64,000 nucleotides of DNA, taken from contig NZ_CP097463.1 of the NCBI RefSeq assembly GCF_027247405.1, positions 1,426,001-1,490,000 on the forward strand. The letters are read 5' to 3'. The notes below the pieces were generated by a model, which had not been told where the DNA came from, ran no database searches, and saw only the letters and a list, made by a program, of their open reading frames with translations. The position numbers and the translations under genes are program-made. This document shows positions 42,601 to 50,906 of this stretch, piece after piece. This stretch comes from Jatrophihabitans cynanchi. GTDB taxonomy: Bacteria; Actinomycetota; Actinomycetes; Mycobacteriales; Jatrophihabitantaceae. Positions within the stretch are counted from its first letter, which is position 1. The number at the start of each line of letters is the position of its first letter.

Positions 42601-45537
42601 GCCGCGGCTCATCATCACGTACAGCGCCTCGGCGCTGGTGGCCTCGGTGACCAGTCCGCGGGCGGTGGTGACGGTGCGGCCTTGGGCGGAGTGGATGGTG
42701 CCGGCGTAGGCGAGTTGCACGTTGGCCGTGACGTAGTCCGCGGGTAGCCGCAGCTTCCACTCGACGCTGCGTTCCTCGTCTCGATGTCCGATGGAGGTGA
42801 CCGAGACGATGGTCAGCGACCCGTCGCGGTGGCGTTTGGTGACGCGCCAGGTGTCGCGGTTGGCGACGAACCCCTCCCCCGCTTCGGCGCGCAGTGTGCG
42901 CTCGTTGAGCCGGGTGACGATTAGGTCGCCGACGCCGGCGCGGTTGCCGTCTGCCAGCAGCACACCGTCGGCTTCGACCAGGCCGCGGGAGACGAGGTCG
43001 GCGCGGGCCCGGGCGGACAGTGTGGCGGCGGCGGCTTCGGTGTCGGCCATCAGCAGCGCCACACCGGCCCGCTGGCTATCGGCGCCGCCCGGGCCGACGC
43101 TTTGGTCTGTTTGGAAGGCGAGGTGGTCGGTGAGCCACGCCCGGTAGCTGGTCTCTTCCATGCGCGCGTGCGGCCCGGCGTGGATGCGGCCCCGCCGCTC
43201 GTACTCGGCGATCGCGTCCAGGTCGCGGTTGCGCAACGCGAGCGAGGCCGTGCATTCCCATTCGCGCAGCTGGCCGTGCTCGTCGCGGAAGCGGCGCACC
43301 GTGGACAGCACCGGGGCGCTGGTCCGTTCGATGACGGTGCGGAACATGCCGCCGGCGCCGATCGCGCCGAGCTGCTTGTCATCGCCGACCAGTAGCAGTT
43401 TCGCGTCGGCCTTGCGTACCGCGGTGAGGATCGCGTCCAGCTCGCGGGTGGTGACCATGCCAGCCTCGTCGACGATCACCAGCTGTCCGGGGCGCAGTGT
43501 CCAGTCCGGCCGCGGCGTGTAGGGCTTGCCGCGGCCGCGGGCCTCGTCGGCGGCCTTGACCTCCTTGCGGTGCTCGTGCAGCCACTTGGCCACGTTCTCG
43601 GCGCGGGCGCCGATCGATTCGGACAGCACCGACGCCGCGATCTGGCTGGGAGCCAGGGCCAACACCTCGCGGCTGCTGTCCCCTGCCGAACTCGCATGGC
43701 CGGCCACGCGATCCGTCGAGTCCGTTGCCGGGTCAGACACGGGTCGGGCGTGCCACGCGGCGGCGATCGCTCGCTGCACGTAGGTCTTGCCCGACCCCGC
43801 TGGCCCGACGATCGCCGAGACCCTGGCGCCGGTCGTCAGCGCGGTGTGCACGGCCGCGTCCTGGTCGTCGCCGAGCGGCACCCGGGCGATGCTCACGGCC
43901 AGGTCCGCGGCGCTGATCAGCGGCGCGTCGGCGTCCTCCAACGCGGCGAGGATGCGCTGCTCGGCGGCGACAGTGGAGCGTGCGGCGTACAGCACGTCGG
44001 CATGCTGGGTGTAAACGTTCTCGGCGTCGGAGGCGCGTCGCAGCGTCGTCCCGACGTCCAGCAGGTCCGGCGGCGTGACCTGCACCGATTCGGCCAGAAT
44101 CCGGGTCACCAGCCGCTCGATGTGTTTCTGGTGCTCCTCGTACGGCAAGTCCGCCGATGGTGGAAGGACGCGGGAGATGGCGAGCACGGCATGGTGGCGG
44201 GTCCACACCGCTCGGGTCTGATTGAGTACCTGGACGGCGTCGGTGACGATCTGCGCATCTGTGCGCGGCTTGCGCCGGTCGCGGCCGGCCGCGTTGACGG
44301 CGCTGTTCAGCGCCGCGTCCGCGATCTGTGCCGGGTCGTGGCCGGCGGCGCTGAGTTCGTGCTGCCAGCGGGCGATCGCGTCGGCGGTGGACTCCGCGCC
44401 GGTCTTGTCCGAGCGGGTGGACAGCGTGAACCGCCGCGCCAGTTTGCGCCACCCGCCGGCGCTGACCCGGTCGCGGTGCTGCTCGTGGTGTCCGTCGGCG
44501 TCGTGCGCCGTGCTGTCGTCGCGCTCATGCGTGACCGCGCCGTTGAGGGCGTCTTCGATGGCCGCGCGGCGCTTGGAGAAGTGCTCGATTACCTCGGCCG
44601 GGATGCCGTCGACCTCGCGGATGGTGTGCCGCTCGTTGGTGCTGAACCGCACCCCGAGCCGGACGGCGAGTTCACTTTCCAAAGCCTGCTCATACACCGC
44701 GCGGGCCCCGACGCTCGCCGCGTAGACGGCGCGGCCGTCGACGGTGCGCCACTTGCCGTCGGTGCACAGCACGCGGTTCGCGACGATGGCGTGGGTGTGG
44801 ATGTTGGGGTCTTGCTCGCGGCTCATGCGGTGCTCGAAGGCCGCGATCACCAGGCCTTCGGTGTCGATCTGACGCACGCCGTTCACGCCGGCGCGGGAGT
44901 AGGCGGCGTGGTCTTGCACGTACTCGAGGGCGGTGTCGACCGCGGCGCGGTGCGCGTCGAGGACGTCCTGCCAGACGGCTTCGCCGGCGACCGCCCCGAG
45001 CACGCTGACGCTCTTGACCGGTGTGAAGGTCAGCTCATAGGCGGCGACGGCCTGACGGTCACCCTCGGCCAGCACGCGGGCCCGGACCGCGTCGCGGGAG
45101 GCTTCGTCGGCGTCCTCGCCGAGGTCGGCGACCGCCCGTTCGGCCCTGTCTGCCGCTGATTCGTAGATGGCGAATTGCCGCCCCAGGTATAGCGCCTTCT
45201 CCGCCGCAGCCAGCGCGGCGCGCCGCTCCGGGCCCCTCAGCGACCGGTCGTTGAGTAGGGCGATGGCCCGCTGTTGCAGCTGCTCGTCGTAGTGCGGATG
45301 CCGGGCCTGACCGACCAGATTCTCCAGCTCGGCGGGCTGCACTGCCCCGGCCAGGTCGAGTGTTGACAGGCCGCGCCCAATCCACCGGCCCGGCGATTCG
45401 CCGTGTGCGTGCACGTCGCTGTAGTAAGCCAGCGCCTGGGTCGGCGACAGCTGCGCGAAGTCGTCGGCGCCCGAGGCGACCTGCCGAGTCAGGTACTTGC
45501 AGCCGGTGCCCGCGCCGACCCGCCCGACCGTCAACAC
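39697..45537 (-). CDS. MobF relaxase-helicase fused to a DnaG-like TOPRIM domain
   Basis: A 1946-residue protein that should nick oriT, unwind the plasmid and lead the strand through the channel. The N-terminal relaxase has candidate Tyr residues (Y15, Y38/Y39 in ALAYYSDV), the SPGRWIGRG segment and the metal triad in AFEHRMSREQDPNIHTHAI (H236, H247, H249). A RecD-like helicase follows (Walker A IVGPAGSGKTYVQ near 580, VIVDEAGMV, IHSAQGRTV). The last 450 residues resemble DnaG: PVLDEADRPIGFVGRKP, NPKYLNPTGTPLYDK and the TOPRIM core IIVEGPMDRLAIQAAI (about 1700). Primase-like fusion is a useful feature for priming the transferred strand. The ATG at 45537 is the first in frame. Confidence 0.92.
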   Translation of the reverse strand: MLTVGRVGAGTGCKYLTRQVASGADDFAQLSPTQALAYYSDVHAHGESPGRWIGRGLSTLDLAGAVQPAELENLVGQARHPHYDEQLQQRAIALLNDRSLRGPERRAALAAAEKALYLGRQFAIYESAADRAERAVADLGEDADEASRDAVRARVLAEGDRQAVAAYELTFTPVKSVSVLGAVAGEAVWQDVLDAHRAAVDTALEYVQDHAAYSRAGVNGVRQIDTEGLVIAAFEHRMSREQDPNIHTHAIVANRVLCTDGKWRTVDGRAVYAASVGARAVYEQALESELAVRLGVRFSTNERHTIREVDGIPAEVIEHFSKRRAAIEDALNGAVTHERDDSTAHDADGHHEQHRDRVSAGGWRKLARRFTLSTRSDKTGAESTADAIARWQHELSAAGHDPAQIADAALNSAVNAAGRDRRKPRTDAQIVTDAVQVLNQTRAVWTRHHAVLAISRVLPPSADLPYEEHQKHIERLVTRILAESVQVTPPDLLDVGTTLRRASDAENVYTQHADVLYAARSTVAAEQRILAALEDADAPLISAADLAVSIARVPLGDDQDAAVHTALTTGARVSAIVGPAGSGKTYVQRAIAAAWHARPVSDPATDSTDRVAGHASSAGDSSREVLALAPSQIAASVLSESIGARAENVAKWLHEHRKEVKAADEARGRGKPYTPRPDWTLRPGQLVIVDEAGMVTTRELDAILTAVRKADAKLLLVGDDKQLGAIGAGGMFRTVIERTSAPVLSTVRRFRDEHGQLREWECTASLALRNRDLDAIAEYERRGRIHAGPHARMEETSYRAWLTDHLAFQTDQSVGPGGADSQRAGVALLMADTEAAAATLSARARADLVSRGLVEADGVLLADGNRAGVGDLIVTRLNERTLRAEAGEGFVANRDTWRVTKRHRDGSLTIVSVTSIGHRDEERSVEWKLRLPADYVTANVQLAYAGTIHSAQGRTVTTARGLVTEATSAEALYVMMSRGQRSNDVYVVTDDTEREPHQRWPEQHHLSVLARILERDDQPTASVVDVERDLYVEASSLQRLRVIFGDLSTVVRGAAYEQLIAEHAGREAADRAVTDPAWASLVRALGTAQLLGWDSRQLLIQAIAQRELGSAADVAAVLHWRCETITGRWREAAATGHLDGSSGVLLSWSERATGILAAARGDTLTDPVSADAAAALVQVATAMDQRIEALAAQLAGQAAAGQDGGYENGTVPAWVRALGPLPTAAADGRAELRSRREAWLALARTVVAYQDATGYDPAADTGSNRAAAADRDADPDASVPEPGTDVTSPSTDPVGARPPAGDAEARELWTQARRALAEQAMAGTMRAFLPDQLSAWVAEGLRIETRDQPAYVGHDLRALSLRARAQRTRVNRLQREHTVAAGLLNTAERRRWRRNNAAIESLRRGHQQATDRVERGQETLREIERELRTVVGMHQTWQDWEQTTREQRQRARLAAQELGLRGIEPPAEATAVPASEAGPVGAPAAPEIGVQPMSHSAPPAPLGPGVSTTHDLDTGTRVATALPGFPLARPRVTSPRLLAEQYAIQAAAANWFRMQTLDPATQRWSVAYLEQRRLAEAADTARVGYAPSRPGHWTLLVDHLRRLGYSDTAIETAGLATRSRHGQLIDRFRDRVMLPVLDEADRPIGFVGRKPAGDTNPDNPKYLNPTGTPLYDKSRVLYGLDTEAVARLTDGARAIIVEGPMDRLAIQAAIAAVRQADPPHGGLDLVPIATCGTALTDAHLDLLAEHTDLRTVVLGFDPDEAGRKATLAAGHKLTARGVPAAALTVAAPPADADAAAILERHGALDLAATLADPARRDTLLGVLIDDKLDRYDWSSTGTALRDLPIAEHAAYDATRLLADHLREQMLWGQPDTELMQGQLRHIAVRTGADQQQLNAYLVELVVPTSADDLFAEQTDQPAEAAVDRRELAVTVEQDLASDIEAERYGL

Positions 45538-45700
45538 CCGCCGATCATCGCGCGGCGGTTATCCACAGACATTGAGTAATGCAATGGGGTGTTCTTCCAA
45601 AGTGCGTGCACGGCGGGTGGTGCGAACGGTGTGGTACAAGGGGGTTTGAGTGCGCGCGGGCGACACTGCGGCGGCGGGTCGTGCGCTTACGCTGCCGGTC
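45538..45700. promoter_or_regulatory. Divergent region beside the relaxase gene; oriT candidate
   Basis: About 160 bases separate the relaxase start from the small plus-strand gene. MobF origins usually flank the relaxase gene, so this is the best oriT candidate, though I could not identify a nic site. It contains a perfect DnaA-box match (TTATCCACA, 45559-45567), AAGGGGG before a GTG at 45650, and TACGCT seven bases before the ATG at 45701, a pattern typical of leaderless actinobacterial transcripts. Confidence 0.4.
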
Positions 45701-46060
45701 ATGACGAGCACGACGAACGCGCAGGAAGTGGGCCGGCTGAAGAGGGCCCGCGAAGAGGCGCAGGCGAAGTTCAAGCGACAAGCCAAGCTGCTTGAACAGC
45801 TCGAAGCGACGGCGGCCGAACGGCAACGGGTCAACGAGAAATGGAGCGCCCAGCTGGCGGCGCTGGCCGAGCTCACCGGCGGCGCTGCGGCGGCCGCCGA
45901 TCTCAGCGGCGTCACGAAGGGCGAGATCGAAGCCGCGGTCAAAGGCGTGAACCGCGGCGCGGTCGACGCGGCGCTGGAGGCGGCCAAGCCGCCGCCGCCG
46001 CGCCGGCGGGGCAAGGCCGCCGCTGGGGCGCGCCCAGAGCCGGCGGCGGGGACCGGCTAA
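45701..46060 (+). CDS. Small coiled-coil protein, relaxase-adjacent
   Basis: A 119-residue protein. The N-terminal half is a long charged coiled coil (EVGRLKRAREEAQAKFKRQA to QRVNEKWSAQ). A helix-turn-helix-like stretch follows (LTGGAAAAADLSGVTKGEIE), ending in a basic Pro/Arg/Lys tail (PPPPRRRGKAAAG). Divergent to the relaxase across the likely oriT, it is in the place of relaxosome accessory DNA-binding proteins. The start is either ATG 45701 (leaderless, -10-like TACGCT) or GTG 45650 with AAGGGGG upstream. Function is inferred from position only. Confidence 0.65.
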   Translation: MTSTTNAQEVGRLKRAREEAQAKFKRQAKLLEQLEATAAERQRVNEKWSAQLAALAELTGGAAAAADLSGVTKGEIEAAVKGVNRGAVDAALEAAKPPPPRRRGKAAAGARPEPAAGTG

Positions 46061-46132
46061 GGCGGCACCGGCTGGGTTGCTCACGCGTGACCCAACCGTC
46101 AGAGAGGCCGAAGGGGAAAAGCGACGCTCCGG

Positions 46133-46160
46133 GGTCCGGTCGAAGAAATTCGACCGGACC
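46133..46160. terminator. Strong hairpin before repeat copy C
   Basis: GGTCCGGTCGAA and TTCGACCGGACC form a perfect 12-bp stem around a GAAA tetraloop. It follows the small coiled-coil gene by 72 bp and runs directly into repeat copy C. No T-tract follows, so it may be a factor-dependent terminator or an RNA structure in the next leader. A palindrome TCACGCGTGA lies just upstream at 46081-46090. Confidence 0.5.
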
Positions 46161-46203
46161 CTGTCGTGTTCGGGGGTGGCCACACCGCTTGGCCGGGGTA
46201 GAG
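46159..46203 (+). repeat. Intergenic repeat copy C, before the 46262 operon
   Basis: The first 33 bases match copy A at 32 positions (CCTGTCGTGTTCGGGG, then GT, one change, and GCCACACCGCTTGG). The tail diverges. It ends about 60 bp before the ATG at 46262. Confidence 0.68.
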
Positions 46204-46261
46204 CGGCGTCGCGCCACCCGTGCCGCGGTGACGGGCGCCGGGCCCGACGAGGAGGCACGGC

Positions 46262-47410
46262 ATGAGCGGTCCTAACGGCGCCGGCGTGAGCGGTGGCGTC
46301 AGCCAGGTCTACACCGAGGAAGGCGAGAGCTGGCTACGGGTCAGCCCGGGCCACTCGATCAGCGAACGGTGGCTGCAGGAGCGTGCGCCGGACCTGTACG
46401 CCCAGTGGTGGGCCGCGCCCAGCGGGGCGCAGCGCGACCAACTGGCGCACGTCATCGAGCAGCGGCTCGACGAGCTGGAGGCGGCGCCGACCTGGCGGCA
46501 GGCCGCGAACGCCGCCGGCGAACGGGCCGATAGCGCGCTGGTCGAGCGGGTCTCTCGCTACGAGGACCAGGCCGAGCGGCTAGGCATGATCGCGATCGAC
46601 GACCCGACCCGCCCGGGCGAGCACCTACGGTTCCAGCACGAGGGCGATCGGCTGCGTGACGAGCTGGCGACCGCGCCGATCGACGCGCAACCCGAGCTGC
46701 TCACGCGTCGCCTCGAGGCGGCTGAGCTCGCCGCGGACCGACCGGTCCTCGAGGCCGCCTCCGGCTACACGGTGCAGGTCGACCGGCTCGCGGTCGGCGC
46801 GCTGGCCGGCAACCGGTCGAGCGAGCCGATGGCGGTGAGCGCCGACGCCGTGCGGGCCGAGATGATCGCCGAGCACCCGCAGGCCGCGCTGCGCGCGGAC
46901 GTGCTTACCGCGGTCGCGGCCGCCGGCTATGACGCGCCACAGCTGCGCGGCGAGGTCGAACGGCATGGCGTCGACCTCGCACAGATCGCGCCGGCGCTAC
47001 TGCCGGCCAGCGACTTCAACCAGCGGCACGCCGCCGCTATCGATGCCACCCTCGATCGAGAGATCGCCGCCGGCGGCTTCGACGGGCTGCCGTCCTACAT
47101 GGCCGCCTGGCGGCACGCACGGCCCGCGACGATGAGCCTGCACGACACCGAGCGGGCCATCGTCGAGCATGTCGTAGCGGGCGTGATCACCTCCAGCGAC
47201 CCGGGCGGCGCCGACGCACGCGCGGCGGATCGGATGTGGCAGCGGGCCGCCGACCGAGTCGCGTTGCGCGAATGGAGCGCCGCACACCGAGAACTGGAGG
47301 CACCGGTCGACAGGGTCGACGGGCCTGAGCGGCAGCTCGAGCTGGGCCTGATGCACTTCGACGACGCCGTCGCCGAGACCGGACACGATGCAGAGCAGGA
47401 GGTCGGCTAA
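46262..47410 (+). CDS. Helical protein of unknown function, transfer region
   Basis: A 382-residue soluble protein, acidic and almost all helical, with many Trp/Leu/Glu-rich segments (SISERWLQERAPDLYAQWWA, HVIEQRLDELEAAPTWRQAA). No catalytic motif or membrane segment is seen. The ATG has AGGAGG at 46247-46252. It is preceded by a hairpin and repeat copy C, and its stop overlaps the start of the next small gene (TAATG). By its position beside the relaxase and the shared repeat it is likely co-regulated with the transfer genes. Confidence 0.65.
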   Translation: MSGPNGAGVSGGVSQVYTEEGESWLRVSPGHSISERWLQERAPDLYAQWWAAPSGAQRDQLAHVIEQRLDELEAAPTWRQAANAAGERADSALVERVSRYEDQAERLGMIAIDDPTRPGEHLRFQHEGDRLRDELATAPIDAQPELLTRRLEAAELAADRPVLEAASGYTVQVDRLAVGALAGNRSSEPMAVSADAVRAEMIAEHPQAALRADVLTAVAAAGYDAPQLRGEVERHGVDLAQIAPALLPASDFNQRHAAAIDATLDREIAAGGFDGLPSYMAAWRHARPATMSLHDTERAIVEHVVAGVITSSDPGGADARAADRMWQRAADRVALREWSAAHRELEAPVDRVDGPERQLELGLMHFDDAVAETGHDAEQEVG

Positions 47411-47706
47411 TGGCAGTCAGCGACGAGGACGGAACCGCCGAGCGGTTGGCGCAGACCCGCGCCGAGCGGCGACACATCCGGCGGCTGCGGACCGCGGAAC
47501 GCCGCGACGCGGCGCACGAGCGCGGCGCCGAGCGGCGGGCCGAGCTCGAGACCGAGACCGGTTACGACCCGCTCACCACTCCCTCGATGTCGTCGGCCGA
47601 CACCCGTGAGCTGCTTGCCGCGGAGCAGGACGCGTTGGCGCTGGAGCGAGGCAGCCTGGTCGCCGACTGCGGGCCAGAAGACGACCGGGAGATGGACATC
47701 ATCTGA
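47410..47706 (+). CDS. Small charged helical protein, transfer region
   Basis: A 98-residue protein with an Arg/Glu-rich amphipathic helix in its first half (RLAQTRAERRHIRRLRTAER) and an acidic C-terminus (DCGPEDDREMDII). The ATG at 47410 overlaps the upstream stop, so the two proteins are probably made together. No family recognised. The composition suggests a small DNA- or protein-binding partner of its neighbour. Confidence 0.6.
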   Translation: MAVSDEDGTAERLAQTRAERRHIRRLRTAERRDAAHERGAERRAELETETGYDPLTTPSMSSADTRELLAAEQDALALERGSLVADCGPEDDREMDII

Positions 47707-48185
47707 CTCCCATCACCTATGTGGTTAAGACTTCGCACCCCTACAACGCCGACGAACCGGCGTGCCGTTGACATTGAACTAAGGCCGTCGCCTGCGGACT
47801 GCATACTCATGCGGCCTCGAACTCGACGGAGCGAGGTTGATCGCCACCACCGAACGGCGGGCGCGCGCGAGAGCCGTCGATAGGCTCGCTCGATGTCGCC
47901 ATGCGTTGCGCGCAGATCAGTCTGTAAGGAACAAGTGCCGGCGCCGGGCCGATACGGTCTGCGGCGATCCGGTACCTGCCAGTGCACGGCGGCGGGTGCA
48001 CTCGGCTAGCAAGGTACGAAGGGATCCCGGTCGGCGGCCTCGAGCATCAACACCGACGAGGTGCGACACGGGATCGCTGCCAGTCGGCTGCTTGGCGCCT
48101 GCGTTGTCTCCTTATGTTGGGCGTTCGTGACTAGCGTGCCGCCAGCGCTCATGCCGGATCTCGGCCCGAAACGGCCCGCACGATC
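47707..48185. other. Non-coding stretch before the Shedu-like remnant
   Basis: I see no supported gene in these 480 bases, which are less GC-biased than the transfer genes. They mark the boundary between the transfer region and the accessory region with the IS21 element. Confidence 0.4.
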
Positions 48186-48366
48186 ACTTGGGACGACTAC
48201 GCCGCCTGGGTGATGACGGAATGGGAGCAGCTGCTCGCGACGCAGCCGGCCGAAGACGCCGTCCAGAACTTCCTCGAACGCCATCCGTCACTTATCCCAG
48301 GCGCGTTCGGCGACGTCGGCCCGGGGCGGTAACAACGGCCCTCACCTTCAGGGGGTCTGGCGCGAG
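48186..48366 (+). pseudogene. N-terminal remnant of a Shedu-like (DUF4263) gene
   Basis: The frame reads TWDDYAAWVMTEWEQLL and then AVQNFLERHPSLIPGAFGDV, matching the N-terminal W-x-x-L-L...FLExHPxLIPGAFG pattern of DUF4263 (SduA) proteins. A stop (TAA) comes at about 48330 after a one-base frame slip. In the next frame the family sequence continues as GGNNGPHLQGVWRE up to the insertion point of the IS21 element. A start could be GTG 48210 or ATG 48213. The rest of the gene lies at 51029-51520. Confidence 0.72.
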
Positions 48367-48555
48367 TGACAGCGGCCACGGGAAACTGCCCGGAGACGGC
48401 CATGTAGCTGCCCGGTGGCGGACATGAAAACTGCCCGCTGATGGTCATGGGATCTGCCCGACACGACGTCGTTCGCCTCGCCGCCTGCTGCGGTTGGGGC
48501 CCCTCTTCGGATCAGCTGGCGGTGCTGAAGCGCCGTCGACCCGAAGAGGGACAAC

Positions 48556-50088
48556 TTGAAGTCTGCCGAGGAGATCATGCACATGTTGGAAGCTTTCGAC
48601 TTGACCGGGTCGTTGCGCGACGCGGCCGAACTGGCTGGCTGTTCGCACCACACGGTCGCCAAGCACGTTGCGGCCCGCGACGCGGGTCAGCTCACCGACC
48701 AGGCTGCAGCGCGGCCGATGTTGATTGATGAGTTCTTGCCCAAGATGGAGGAGTGGATGGAGCACTCCAAGGGCAAGATCCGCGCTGATGTGGCGCACGA
48801 GAAGCTGCTCGCGTTGGGCTATCGGGGTTCGGAGCGCACCACTCGCCGTGCGGCCGCGACGGTGCGGGCGGCGTACCGGTCCGGCCGGATCCGGGTGCAC
48901 CGGCCGTGGGTGACTGAGCCGGGGATGTGGCTGCAGTACGACTTCGGCGACGGGCCGGTGATCGACGGGGTCAAGACGATCCTGTTCTGCGCGTGGTTGG
49001 CGTGGTCCCGGTTCCGGGTGGTGTTGGCGCTGCGGGACAAGACGATGCCCAGCGTGTTCGCGGCCCTGGATGTGACGCTGCGCAGGATCGGCGGCGTCCC
49101 GACCTATGTGCTGACCGATAACGAGAAGACCGTCACCGTCGAGCATGTCGCGGGGATCGCGGTGCGTAACCCGCAGATGCTCGCGTTCGCCCGGCACTAC
49201 GGGGCGACGGTGCACACGTGCGAGCCGGCCGATCCCGCGTCGAAGGGCGGCTCGGAGTCGACGGTGAAGCTGGCGAAGGCCGACCTGGTCCCGAAGGACA
49301 CGAACCTGCTGGGCGCCTACGGCTCGTTCGCCGAGTTGGAGGCGGCCTGCCAAGCGTTCTGTGAGCAGGTCAACGCCCGGGTCCACCGGGTGACGCGGCG
49401 GGCGCCGGCCGAGATGCTGACCGAGGAACAGGCCCGGCTGCACCGGGTGCCGACCGTGGCGCATACGGTCGCGTTCGGGCTGACCCGCACCGTCGCGGCG
49501 AAGACGCCGATGGTCACCTTCGAGGGCGGGCAGTACTCGGTGCCACACGCGTTGCTCGGCCAGCAGGTCTGGGTCCGCAGCTACGGTGTCGGCGCCGGCG
49601 AGCAGGTGGTGATCGTGCACGTCGGCGAGCGCGGTCCGGTCGAAGTCGCCCGGCACCTGCGCGCGCGGCCGGGCAGTCCGCGGCTGCAGGACGCGCACTT
49701 CCCACCCGCTCCGGCCGGGCTGGCGCGGGCGCCGAAGGCGCGCACCGCCGCCGAGAGTGAGTTCCTGGCGTTGGGTGAGGGCGCGCACCTGTGGTTGGCC
49801 GAGGCTGCCGCCGCGGGCACCACAAGGATGCGGGTCAAGATGGCCGCCGCGGTCGGCACCGCGAAGCTCGTCGGTGCTGTCGAGGTGGACTGGGCGCTCG
49901 GGCACGCCGCGGTCAACGCCCGCTTCGGCGAGCATGATCTGGCCTCGATCCTCGAGCACCACGCCAGGACTCGGCCCGGCGAGCTGCACCGGGCCGGGGA
50001 GGATCGTTCCCTCACCCAAGGCACTGCGAGCTGGGCCGCGCTCGGTGCCGCCGGGGACGGCCTGGCCGAGGGCGGGGTGAGCGCGTGA
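48556..50088 (+). CDS. istA: IS21-family transposase IstA
   Basis: A 510-residue transposase. The N-terminal helix-turn-helix (SLRDAAELAGCSHHTVAKHV) binds the terminal repeats. The DDE catalytic domain shows WLQYDFGDGPVIDG (first Asp), YVLTDNEKTVTVEHV (second Asp) and SKGGSESTVKLAKADLVP (Glu). Length fits the family. The start is a TTG at 48556 with GAGGGA upstream; internal ATGs are less well placed. It overlaps istB by four bases, the usual arrangement. Confidence 0.93.
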   Translation: MKSAEEIMHMLEAFDLTGSLRDAAELAGCSHHTVAKHVAARDAGQLTDQAAARPMLIDEFLPKMEEWMEHSKGKIRADVAHEKLLALGYRGSERTTRRAAATVRAAYRSGRIRVHRPWVTEPGMWLQYDFGDGPVIDGVKTILFCAWLAWSRFRVVLALRDKTMPSVFAALDVTLRRIGGVPTYVLTDNEKTVTVEHVAGIAVRNPQMLAFARHYGATVHTCEPADPASKGGSESTVKLAKADLVPKDTNLLGAYGSFAELEAACQAFCEQVNARVHRVTRRAPAEMLTEEQARLHRVPTVAHTVAFGLTRTVAAKTPMVTFEGGQYSVPHALLGQQVWVRSYGVGAGEQVVIVHVGERGPVEVARHLRARPGSPRLQDAHFPPAPAGLARAPKARTAAESEFLALGEGAHLWLAEAAAAGTTRMRVKMAAAVGTAKLVGAVEVDWALGHAAVNARFGEHDLASILEHHARTRPGELHRAGEDRSLTQGTASWAALGAAGDGLAEGGVSA

Positions 50089-50906
50089 GCGCCACGACCC
50101 GGACCGGGACAACGCCGAATGCGCTTATAGCGGCGGGTGTTCCGGCCGCACCGCCACTGCCGGATGACCTAGAGGCTGTGTTGCGTCGGCTGCGGCTGCC
50201 ACACATCCGCCGGCTGGCGCCGGAGGTGCTCGCCACCGCGAAAGCGCAACGCTGGGAACCGGCCGAAGTGCTGCGGGCCCTATTCGCCGAAGAGGCCGCC
50301 GGACGCGAACGCTCCGCGCTGGCGACCCGGCGAGCGGCGGCGGCGTTCCCCACCGGCAAAACCTTCGACGCGTGGAAGCCGGACGCCTCCTCGATCCCGG
50401 CACCGACCCAGCAGGCGCTGCGCACCCTGGAATGGGTGCACCGGCGAGAGAACCTGGTGGTCTGCGGCCCGTCCGGGACCGGGAAGACGTTCCTGCTCGA
50501 AGCCCTCGGCCAGCAGGCCGTCGAATCCGGGCTCAAGGTCGCCTGGTTCACCCTGGAAGACCTCGGCGTGCTGCTGCGCCGACACCGGGCCGATGACACC
50601 GTGTCCAAGGCGATCGCCCGGGTCCTACGTGCAGATCTCGTCGTCGTCGATGACATCGGGCTCTTGCCGGTGGCCCAAGACGCCGCCGAAGGCCTCTACC
50701 GCCTAGTGGATGCGGCATATGAGAAACGCTCCGTGGCCGTGAGCTCGAACCTGCACCCGGCAGCGTTCGACGAGCTGATGCCCAAAACCCTCGCCACCGC
50801 GACCGTCGACCGACTGCTTCACCACGCCCACGTCTGCCAAACCAGCGGCGACTCGGTCCGACTGTCCCAAGCACTCGCCGGACAAGGAGTGCTGGCCTTG
50901 ACCTGA
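50085..50906 (+). CDS. istB: IS21-family helper ATPase IstB
   Basis: A 273-residue AAA+ ATPase related to DnaC that helps IstA choose and capture target DNA. After a variable Pro/Ala N-terminus comes LRLPHIRRLAPEVLATAKAQ, then Walker A VCGPSGTGKTFLLEAL, Walker B LVVVDDIGLLP and the sensor segment AVSSNLHPAAFDELMP. The GTG at 50085 overlaps the istA stop. Intact. Confidence 0.93.
   Translation: MSATTRTGTTPNALIAAGVPAAPPLPDDLEAVLRRLRLPHIRRLAPEVLATAKAQRWEPAEVLRALFAEEAAGRERSALATRRAAAAFPTGKTFDAWKPDASSIPAPTQQALRTLEWVHRRENLVVCGPSGTGKTFLLEALGQQAVESGLKVAWFTLEDLGVLLRRHRADDTVSKAIARVLRADLVVVDDIGLLPVAQDAAEGLYRLVDAAYEKRSVAVSSNLHPAAFDELMPKTLATATVDRLLHHAHVCQTSGDSVRLSQALAGQGVLALT

Noticed and set aside
43570-45159. 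Long plus-strand frame opposite the relaxase gene
   Set aside because: It lies entirely antisense to conserved relaxase and helicase motifs and has a Val/Gly/Arg shadow composition.
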